Source: Amia ocellicauda (lineage: Eukaryota; Chordata; Actinopteri; Amiiformes; Amiidae). From it: a stretch of 64,000 nucleotides of DNA. The stretch is from positions 35,925,227-35,989,226 of the forward strand of contig NC_089863.1 in NCBI RefSeq assembly GCF_036373705.1, given 5' to 3'. A model generated the notes under the pieces. It did not search any database and was not told the DNA's origin. It worked only from the letters and a program-made list of their open reading frames with translations. The translations under genes and the position numbers were made by a program. Shown here one piece after another: positions 55,803 through 64,000 of this stretch; position 1 is the first letter of the stretch, and the number at the start of each line of letters is the position of its first letter.

Positions 55803-57660
55803 TGTAACAGATGGGATATGTAGTACTTTATACTCGAGTGGTACTCTTATAAATTTCAATTAAAGAAGTGAATTTATAGTATCACCTTATCACGAATCCT
55901 GGAATCTTGTAGAACTCAATTTCTGTATTAATTGGACGCAGACACCAATTCCAAAGATATAAATTGTCAAATTTATTCAAAACAAAGACTAAATGTAGCA
56001 CTACACTAATTATACAAAAGGGAAAAACTAATTAAAATTCAACTCTAGATCAACAAATCAAAGACAAATCACTTCCGTGACCAAATCAAAGACCATGGGA
56101 TCGCATATGATAACACAAATCGTTAAACAAAAGAGGTTATAAACACATTGACTACAATACCAGTTAGTAAGATGAAGGTGAGTCTCTTGTTAGTATTATT
56201 AGTCAGACATTAAATAACTACGCAGGTTAGTATTTATGTCAGGTAACTTCTCGTTATATATATATCAGTCTCATTAACGTTTAGGTGGAGAGAAAGATCC
56301 TATCATTACTTGTTACCACAATTTCCCTTAACTGATTATTATTCAATGATTAAGGATAGGCAGGGCCACCTATAATCTGGTGTCTATTAACTTGTGTCAA
56401 TTTCAGACTAAACAGTTAAACAGGAATGAGAAGATATTTCTCGGTGTTGACAGATTTTATTTCTAAAATTATCAACAAAACAGTTTAATGCAACACACAT
56501 TTATATTTAAGAAAACTAAATGATATTACACATTCTAGAGTTATGAATCACAGATTAACATTTCTAATTGATTTCTCAAATGTCATGAATCATGAACTCC
56601 AAACTGTTAAACTTATCTGAACTTCGTCGCAGAGAGGCCTCTATGGCTTCGGGCTCAGATAACAGCACACGGCACGAGGTCCGTGTGGTTTGGAACAAAG
56701 GAAGTCCGGTTCGGCTTTGTCCAAGAACTTCCACTCAGTCGATGCACCTGGAAGTTGGGGTTTCGCGAAAGTAGAGTCGTTTCCAAACAGATTTTCCACT
56801 GGTTTGAAGGCTCCAAGGTTGTGCACAAAATCTTCTTTGTAAGCAGGGTTCCACCGTAGTTACTTGAAGACAAAGTCTTTGAGGAAAGCAGGGCCCTGTT
56901 TGTTCCAAGGGTCAAGTTTCTTAAAACTCAAATAGCTATTTAAATGACTGACACTTTCGTATTCAGTCGACTTAGTCATTTGTCCAGCTATAAAACTCCA
57001 CTGATCAGGTGGGCACAGGCGGGCAGCGCAGTCTGTAAAGTTCTTTATTTAATAAAGTCCTTTAAAAGAATTCTTTGTACGGCTCAATCTCCTTCTCCCA
57101 GTTTAACTCTTCTGTTGCCGGCAAAGACTTGGTTGGTTTCTGGTTCCGGTTCGGGCAACAGAGCTACAGGTTGAGCTGTGGCAGCGAGTTACTGGTTCAG
57201 GTGAGAGAGAGAGAGAAAGAAAGGCCGTGTTTGTCCTTTATAGTCTGTCAGATCAATAGGTGATTGGTTCCTGAGTTCTTGAGATTGGATTTCGGTTTCA
57301 GCCCCCAGTGTCCTATTGGAGGGGGGCTTGATTTATGACTGATGTCAATCCATGCCATCTTTTGGAAATGCCGGTTGGCCTGGGTTCGTAGCTCTATGTC
57401 GGGATTTCGGCTCTCATCCACTTCAAAGAGTTTTTATCACCTACAGGCCCCTTTCTCCAGACATCTCATAGCAGAATAACAAACTATTTGGCCTCTTCTC
57501 GGTGCCATCCTCCCCAAAACTGTCACTTTGATGCAAACCAGTTCCAAGCTGATGAGCTAAGGAAATCTGATAACTTTGGGGGGGAGAGGTCTTCTTTAGA
57601 TCCGTGCTTCAGCTCAGAGCCCAAATACTCTTATCCAAATACACCCAACATAACGCTACA
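55803..57660 (-). repeat. 3' LTR of the fossil element
   Basis: Its U3 start (57660) is fixed by the purine tract and by the match to the 5' LTR part. Its far end at 55803 (TGTAAC) is inferred from the terminal inverted repeat. About 1.86 kb long. Confidence 0.65.
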
Positions 57661-60598
57661 TACCCCCTTTCTTGAATGGGACTGAGGTCGACTAGGACGT
57701 TATCCCCTTCAAGACAAAATAAGACGTTAAGCATTTATCTCAAAGTTATGTAACAGAATTCAACAGTGGACTTCACCATTCATGACCCCGAGAAATCAAA
57801 GAAAACAAACTAATAGTTCATTATTTAAGCAGAATGTATTCCAATCAAATTGACAATCCTATACTAGCACATATACAGGTTACATATTATAACACAAGTA
57901 CATTAAAACAAAAAAACAATTGGTATTACTCAGTATTGAGTATGGTTACTGACGGTAACCAATAGGTGGAAGTTGATTAACAGAGGGAGGTGACTGGGAA
58001 TTCAGGTGTTATTCAGGCACCTGACCTTCACTATGTCTATAATAGTTGGTAGGGACCTGGGTTCGAATGGTTGGCTTACATGGTAAGCCGGTGCCCCCTT
58101 TAGGGACATGCACAAAAAATGGTCTCATTGGGAAGTTGTACCTTGGTGGCTGTATCATATCTGTCATTCAATTCCACCGGCTTTGGTGATTCAACTTGAG
58201 CCCACAACCTGTTCAATAGATCCTGACCAATGATCAACTTCTCTGTTTCAAATTTGGAAATATAAACTGGATGAACCAACTTAATCTTCCCAAAGGTGAA
58301 CTCTAACAATGCCATTTGAGTGAGCTGTGCCTTAGTCTCTGTGTAACTTGTAATGTTCACACTACAAGCTTCCACTTTCAGTCGTTGGTCTGAGGTTTCC
58401 ATAATTTGTTTCAGGTTGCCCATTGTGGTGGCAGACATTAAACAAATTTCAGCCCCAGTGTCCAACAAGGCTCCTCACTCCCACACATTCTCAATGGTCA
58501 CTTCTATGTAAACTTGCTTGGCTCTGCCTCTCTGTGTCAGATCACCCAGTAACATCACCAAAGGTTCAGCTTGCCTGCAGGCAACTTCCCCCACTGGGAG
58601 GTCCCAGTGGGCTGATGTGTCAGAGAAACCCCCCTGCTGTTCCTCACATCCAATCAAAAACACAGAGGCGGGGACAGGGGGTGGTTCCAGAGCTAGTCAT
58701 TCCTTAGGTGGCGAGTCCGGCCCTTTACCCTGGCTACTAACTTCCAGTTTGGGAAGAGGGGGCAAAGGGAGCAGAGCTAAGCGTAGCAGTAGCTCAGAAA
58801 CTGCAACATTGCTCAGAGACTGAGTTAACCCACCTAGGCTAGGAGCAGATTTCTTTTTTTTATTGTAAGCCTGGGTGTCTTGGATTCCATCCTTGGGAGG
58901 TTCTTTCCTTCTTTGAATCTCTGTCCCCTCTAACTCCAGTGGAGAAATAGGGCTCTCAGAGCGCCTTGCCAGTACTTGGGTGCTTGAATCTTTACGATCA
59001 GAAGTGCTATTGTACTTGCTTTCCCAAGCTTTCTGTGCCATTTTTTCGAATTTCAGCTATGTTCATATACGTTGCGTCTGCATGTAATATGATCATTTCC
59101 TTAATCGTTGGGAACAAATTAGCAACAAACAACCCTTTAAAGCTCACCTCTTCCTCGGCCCCGGGTCGATCTTGACCCGCAAAATAGGTTTTCCTAAGCT
59201 TTTCATAGTAATCACGGGGGGACTCATGCTTACCTGTTTGATCTGGTGTGCGGCAGTCACTGCTGCCACTGGATCAATGAACCTGGAATAGTCCCTAACT
59301 AATGCTCTGCACAAGCGTTGAAACCTATCGCAGACCATGGACCCTTGCCTCTCCATCCAAGAATGGACTTGGCGAGAGGTAGTTTTGCGGATTAGGAGAA
59401 CCTTTTCCTTCTCCGTAGCCTCAGGATAGAAACTCAAAGCATACTTAATGTCCTTAATATACGCTTCCACATTTCCTTCCTTGTCTGCTGGGTTAAAGGT
59501 TTCACAATCTTTAGCCAGTTCTCTCAACTGGCGCATGTTAACCTTTCGGTCTGGACTCTCGGGAGAGGAAGTTCGTCTGTGCGACGAGCTTCTTACCCTG
59601 GGTGGAGAAAGACTACAGGGAGGGGTACGATCAGGACGAGGCAACCCGGGGCCTAAATGTGGAGACGGTGTGCGACTCCGTGCATTGGCCGGTTCCGGCT
59701 GTTCCTTTATGCTGTCAGGTGTCAGCTTTGCAGCCCACCAATAGGCAGCTTTCAGGGCCCCTATTTGTTGCTTGAGACGCTCATTTTCAACTTCAGTTGA
59801 TTTGAGTTCTCCCCTAAGCACCTGATTTACTCTCCTCATTTCTTCACTTTCCCTTTTTAAATGTATGACCTCGCCTTCGAGTATCTCCATTTTTACAGTG
59901 CCCAAATCTTTCTCCCTGACTGTTTTGCAAAGACGCATTTCCAAAACATCCCGGTCCTTCAAAACTATCCTTTCATTTTCAACCGCTTTACATCTGTCAT
60001 TTTGCAGACCTTTTACTTGGATCAGAGTTGTTTCCAATTCAACTTGACATTGTCTTAAATCATTTCCTAATTGCTCTCTCTGTTCAATTAAGTCCTCTTT
60101 TTTTCAGCATTCAACACAATGACTTGTTTTCCACAAGTATCTAGCTTTCCTTCAAATTCTAAAACCATTCCATGCCGTTTGGCTCTTTCTTCTTTCGCTT
60201 TAGCATACTTTTCTCCTAGCTTTTTCAGTTTTTCAAACTTGCTTATGATCCAGTTCACTACCCTTGAGCTCGCAAGTGCTAAGCTAGCCATAACTTTCAT
60301 CACCTCTATCGACTCTTTTTCGAGTTGCGTCGTAGTGTCGTTTACCAACTGAGTTCGACGCGACTCTACTTCAAAGTCCAAACTGCCTAGGCGTCCAAGG
60401 AATTCAGGAATCTCTGTTCCTGGTACCTTAACAATCAATGCTTCACATGGGGACATTTGGGTAATCATTGTTTTGGCTATTCAGTAACAACCCAACAGAA
60501 CAGTACTCGATTAATCACCTAATGACTCTAATGCCAACGCTTAGGATATCAACAATTTATCACAAGTAACTAAAACAGACTTAATCTTTTGTGACTTT

Positions 60599-60930
60599 GG
60601 ATTTATGACTGATGTCAATCCATGCCATCTTTTGGAAATGCCGGTTGGCCTGGGTTCGTAGCTCTATGTCGGGATTTCGGCTCTCATCCACTTCAAAGAG
60701 TTTTTATCACCCACAGGCCCCTTTCTCCAGACATCTCATAGAAGAATAACAAACTATTTGGCCTCTTCTCGGTGCCATCCTCCCCAAAACTGTCACTTTG
60801 ATGCAAACCAGTTCCAAGCTGATGAGCTAAGGAAATCTGATAACTTTGGGGGGGAGAGGTCTTCTTTAGATCCGTGCTTCAGCTCAGAGCCCAAATACTC
60901 TTATCCAAATACACCCAACATAACGTTACA
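60599..60930 (-). repeat. 5' LTR remnant of the fossil element
   Basis: Near-identical to 57329-57660. Only the first part of U3 is kept; the rest of the LTR and any primer-binding site are absent. Its outer end is joined directly to the Tc1 transposase sequence. Confidence 0.85.
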
Positions 60931-61918
60931 CACCACATCCCAAAGATGCTCTATTGGGTTGAGATCTGGTGACTGTGGGGGCCAGTTTAGTACAGTGAAC
61001 TCATTGTCATGTTCAAGAAACCAATTTGAAATGATTCGACCTTTGTGACATGGTGCATTATCCTGCTGGAAGTAGCCATCAGAGGATGGGTACATGGTGG
61101 TCATAAAGGGATGGACATGGTCAGAAACAACGGGCCGTGGCATTTAAACGATGCCCAATTGGCACTAAGGGGCCTAAAGTGTGCCAAGAAAACATCCCCC
61201 ACACCATTACACCACCACCACCAGCCTGCACAGTGGTAACAAGGCATGATGGATCCATGTTCTCATTCTGTTTACGCCAAATTCTGACTCTGAAATCGAG
61301 ACTCATCAGACCAGGCAACATTTTTCCAGTCTTCAACTGTCCAATTTTGGTGAGCTTGTGCAAATTGTAGCCTCTTTTTCCTATTTGTAGTGGAGATGAG
61401 TGGTACCCAGTGGGGTCTTCTGCTGTTGTAGCCCATCCGCCTCAAGGTTGTACGTGTTGTGGCATCACAAATGCTTTGCTGCATACCTCGGTTGTAGCGA
61501 GTGGTTATTTCAGTCAAAGTTGCTCTTCTATCAGCTTGAATCGAGTCGGCCCATTCTCCTCTGAGCTCTAGCATCAACAAGGCATTTTCGCCCACAGGAC
61601 TGCCGCATACTGGATGTTTTTCCCTTTTCACACCATTCTTTGTAAACCCTAGAAATGGTTGTGCGTGAAAATCCCAGTAACTGAGCAGATTGTGAAATAC
61701 TCAGAGCGGCCCGTCTGGCACCAACAACCATGCCACGCTCAAAATTGCTTAAATCACCTTTCATTCCCATTCAGACATTCAGTTTGGAGTTCAGGAGATT
61801 GTCTTGACCAGGACCACACCCCTAAATGCATTGAAGCAACTGCCATGTGATTGGTTGGTTAGATAATTGCATTAATGAGAAATTGAACAGGTGTTCCTAA
61901 TAATCCTTTAGGTGAGTG
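60931..61918 (-). mobile_element. Tc1/mariner transposon, copy 2, inverted, truncated by the LTR fossil
   Basis: Left TIR (CACTCACCTAAAGG on the minus strand) ends at 61918 next to TA. The transposase is complete from the helix-turn-helix motifs through WSDESRF, FQQDNAPCH and PDLNPIEHLWDVV, where the LTR element cuts it. It shares with copy 1 the extra base that shifts the frame after RRMGRL, and keeps the block copy 1 has lost. Two further frame changes are visible. The 3' end and right TIR are not found elsewhere in the window. Confidence 0.92.
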
Positions 61919-61972
61919 TATATGTATGTATGTATGTATGCATGTCCAATTGCTTTGACAATTCAAATGCAC

Positions 61973-62011
<39 letters not shown>
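61919..62011. repeat. Flank shared with copy 1: GTAT tract, unique word, (GA)n
   Basis: TATGTATG repeats, then TGTCCAATTGCTTTGACAAT, then (GA)n at 61979-62011. It is the inverted counterpart of 3941-4035. The match stops at the far side of (GA)n on both copies. Confidence 0.88.
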
Positions 62012-62013
<2 letters not shown>

Positions 62014-62452
62014 GTAGTCCAGACCACTGCAAAATTCCTGCTGAAGTGATCTGGATCACCACACAATGGCCCAAGGACCACTGCAAACTTGGATTTCAAT
62101 GTATTTGTGTAATCTGTGTTGCAATAGCACCTACCATGTTCCTTTGTGGTGATCTGGTTAATTCTGATCTGGGAAAACCACAATCCTGCAGGTTTAATAA
62201 GTCTCTCTACACATCAGTCCCTGAGTACCTTCAACCAATGGTCATTTTGACCAATTAAGCCCAAGATTTGAGTCAATTAAGTTGTCAAGGACTACCCAGT
62301 GAAGACGTGAACTCACGACTAGGTCACACTGTGAGCTCACCAGAGCAGACATTACACTGAGCTCACTGTGAGCTCACTTAGCGCTTTTCCAGCGACATGG
62401 TGCCGGTGCTGGAGCCGGAGCCGCTGCCCTTACTTGGTGGCTAACCCACCTC
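62012..62452. other. No gene seen; possible MITE fragments
   Basis: Repeated GTGAGCTCAC words (62331-62378) and a GC-rich stretch (GTGCCGGTGCTGGAGCCGGA) near 62400 that resembles the ends of non-autonomous fish DNA elements. No open frame supported. Confidence 0.4.
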
Positions 62453-63182
62453 TATGTTACAAATGTTCCCTAAACACTTATTTTGCAAGATCAATAAAAA
62501 TCCTTTAGGAAATTTAAACTTTTACTGACACACATAGTTAATAGCAATGTATTATAACTTTACCAAAAATAATAATCTGTATATCTTTAATTGTTTAGAC
62601 GTTATTAAGATATAATGCATCTTTCACATAGGGAACATTTGTAACATGTTAGGAAAAACAAACAAATGATTTGAAAATATTCATAATTACAGCATACAAT
62701 TTGTCAGGCTTCATAAGAATGGTATTTATAACATACTCTGTAAAAATCAAGCAAATAGCATTTGTGGTTCACGAGAAAATATATATATATAATCAAAGCT
62801 ATCAGACTATAGCAGCCGGTGTATGAAGACACATACGATTATACAGCATTATTTGGCAGCTTCGCAAGACCTAATTTTAAATGTTGGTGGTAAGTTAGAT
62901 AATTAGTGGGGACCCGCTATCTGCAGTTCTTCCCCTCCATAATTGCTAAAATAAAGTTTTACTGACATTTTATTGACCCTACCACTGCATAGGGCACATC
63001 TGTAACATGAACGCTACTGAATGGCACATACATTGAAAACTACGGAGAACTGAGACAAATCCACTTTACACTTCATAAATAATCTTAAAACGTTTCCAAC
63101 CAAGGCAACACCCACTTGAAATACGTTCATTCTCATTTTTGGTAAACAAAAAGAGAGATTGTTACATATGTTCCCTATGATG
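62453..63182. repeat. AT-rich non-coding block with four copies of a TGTTACA..TGTTCCC word
   Basis: TGTTACAAATGTTCCCTA occurs near 62455, its inverse near 62627, a variant inverse near 62991 and a forward form near 63163. Both inverted pairs are spaced about 172 bp. The sequence between pairs is not similar. No gene is seen. Confidence 0.5.
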
Positions 63183-63216
63183 CATCTACAGAGAGAGAGA
63201 GAGAGACAGACACTAA

Positions 63217-63218
<2 letters not shown>

Positions 63219-63259
<41 letters not shown>
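63219..63259. repeat. (CT)n microsatellite, with GA run just upstream
   Basis: CT run directly before the 5' end of the Tx1-group LINE; a GA run sits at about 63190-63206. Confidence 0.95.
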
Positions 63260-63262
<3 letters not shown>

Positions 63263-64000
63263 TGGGAGTGTGTGGGAGGGGTCTGCAGTGAGCGGGAGTG
63301 CTGCTGAGAGCTCTGTCCTTTGGCTGCGTTTTTTTGTTGCTTTACTTTTTTCAGTTTGTTTATTTTGTCTTCTGTTTTCAGTGCTTTTCTTATTGTGGGG
63401 GAACAGGGGAGGGGAGGGGGGAGTACCGGTAGTTCTTCCCGGGTCGGGGGGTCGGACCCCCTGAATGCGTCTTTTGAAAAACTGACCCGACGCCATGGAG
63501 TCAAGATCGCTCCGGTGCAGTTCTGCCCCCTAGAGCAGTGTGTGTTAGCGGTTGGGGAGGTAGCAGGGTGTGAAAATATCAAGTCTGCTGCCATTGTTAT
63601 CTTCTTAAAAACCACTGATCTGCTCAATCAGCTAGTGGCTAATGGCACAGTGTTAGACGACACTTTCACCCCGGTGTTGCCGCTCGCTGCTCCTGCCCGG
63701 AAGGTAACGCTGTCTAACGTCCCTCCGTTCATCCGCACCGGCTCGGGCAGCTGATGTCCGGCATTAAGAGGGTCCCGCTGGGCTGCAAAGCCCCGCAACT
63801 GAAACACGTCATGTCCTTCCGAAGGCAGCTGTATATGATCCTCAATAACATCAATGAGGATCTTAATGTCATTTTTAAATTTAAGATCGACAATACCGAC
63901 TACGTCGTGTTCGCTACTTCGGAGTCCATGAAGTGTTTCAGGTGTGGGAGCGAGGGGCATGTCGTGAGGAACTGTCCCGAGCAGGACAGGGAGCGGGAGG
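63260..64000 (+). mobile_element. Tx1-group LINE, 5' end, runs off right edge
   Basis: A G- and T-rich 5' UTR (63260-63460) is followed by an ORF1 of the Tx1 type, which is gag-like with a CCHC knuckle. ORF2 is beyond the window. It is not the missing part of the 53.7-54.5 kb fragment, which is a separate insertion on the other strand. Confidence 0.85.
63463..64000 (+). pseudogene. Tx1-type ORF1, RRM-like region and CCHC zinc knuckle, partial
   Basis: Conserved reading begins about FEKLTRRHGVKIAP and goes through CVLAVGEVAGCENIKSAAIV, VLPLAAPARKVTLSNVPPFI. A short deletion near 63740 shifts the frame, and the reading resumes as GQLMSGIKRVPLGCK, RRQLYMILNN and VVFATSESMKCFRCGSEGHV. The knuckle is C-X2-C-X4-H-X4-C. 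The deletion removes about ten residues that Tx1-type ORF1 proteins normally have between PPFI and the PLGCK motif. No convincing start Met is visible in the conserved frame. Confidence 0.8.

Larger units (their letters stand above)
55803..60930 (-). mobile_element. Retrovirus-like LTR element, fossil, gag and protease parts only
   Basis: Minus-strand element. The 3' LTR is about 55803-57660: U3 with CCAAT words, a TATAAAGG box near 57240, an AATAAA signal near 57050, and TGTA...TACA-type ends. A purine tract (AAAGGGGGTA) lies just before it. The first 332 bp of the 5' LTR remain at 60599-60930. Between them are a gag-like region (coiled coil, then a capsid-like part; 59144-60468) and a retroviral-type aspartic protease region with DTGAE (58100-58468). 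No pol is seen. The element is broken, with a large internal loss and several frame interruptions. The two LTR parts differ at only about 1%, so the insertion is young. Retrovirus versus Ty3-like cannot be settled without pol. Confidence 0.8.

Noticed and set aside
56592-57685. Frames of 60-86 codons in the 56.6-57.7 kb region
   Set aside because: They lie inside the LTR of the fossil element, where no protein is expected.
62453-62646. Steroid-receptor response element
   Set aside because: The two half-site-like words are in direct, not inverted, order, and copies occur in AT-rich non-coding DNA with no gene nearby.
53892-64000. One Tx1 LINE split by the intervening sequence
   Set aside because: The 3' fragment is on the minus strand and the 5' fragment on the plus strand, with no overlap or shared junction. 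They are separate insertions.

Overview
The window is nuclear DNA of a ray-finned fish. The evidence is a large tandem 5S ribosomal RNA gene array, Tc1/mariner elements of teleost type, Tx1-group and esterase-bearing LINEs, a fish retrovirus-like LTR element and a U5-like snRNA locus. I cannot name the species. No complete protein-coding host gene is visible; the only host coding candidates are three short exons on the minus strand near 54.5-55.6 kb.

Layout. 1-3.94 kb: 5' part of a LINE on the minus strand (ORF1 with an esterase domain; ORF2 endonuclease running off the left edge). 4.04-5.17 kb: a broken Tc1 transposon. 5.17-49.85 kb: 133 copies of a 5S rRNA gene, all on the plus strand, mean period 336 bp. 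The copies fall into four classes (A-D) plus a few indel forms, interleaved and grouped into higher-order blocks of 2-7 genes. 50.1-52.4 kb: a TIR-bounded Tc1/IS630-type DNA transposon with a solo LTR inside it. 52.6-53.04 kb: another Tc1 fragment. 53.27-53.39 kb: a U5 snRNA-like gene. 53.74-54.54 kb: 3' end of a Tx1-group LINE. 54.55-55.57 kb: three short host exons. 55.8-60.9 kb: a retrovirus-like LTR fossil. 60.9-61.9 kb: a second copy of the Tc1 element, inverted, joined to the LTR fossil. 63.26-64 kb: 5' end of a Tx1-group LINE.

How it fits together. Each 5S unit has a TATA-like hexamer at -31, internal box A/IE/box C, a T4-T5 stop and a spacer T-tract. The array consensus differs from the usual fish 5S at 13 positions, yet helix I and helix II keep their pairing through paired changes, so this looks like a selected, divergent 5S type rather than simple decay. 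The right edge of the array is frayed as at a natural array end. The left edge is cut abruptly at the Tc1 end. The two Tc1 copies share a frameshift and the same outer flank in inverted orientation, so the array sits between the arms of an inverted duplication that has since been rearranged.
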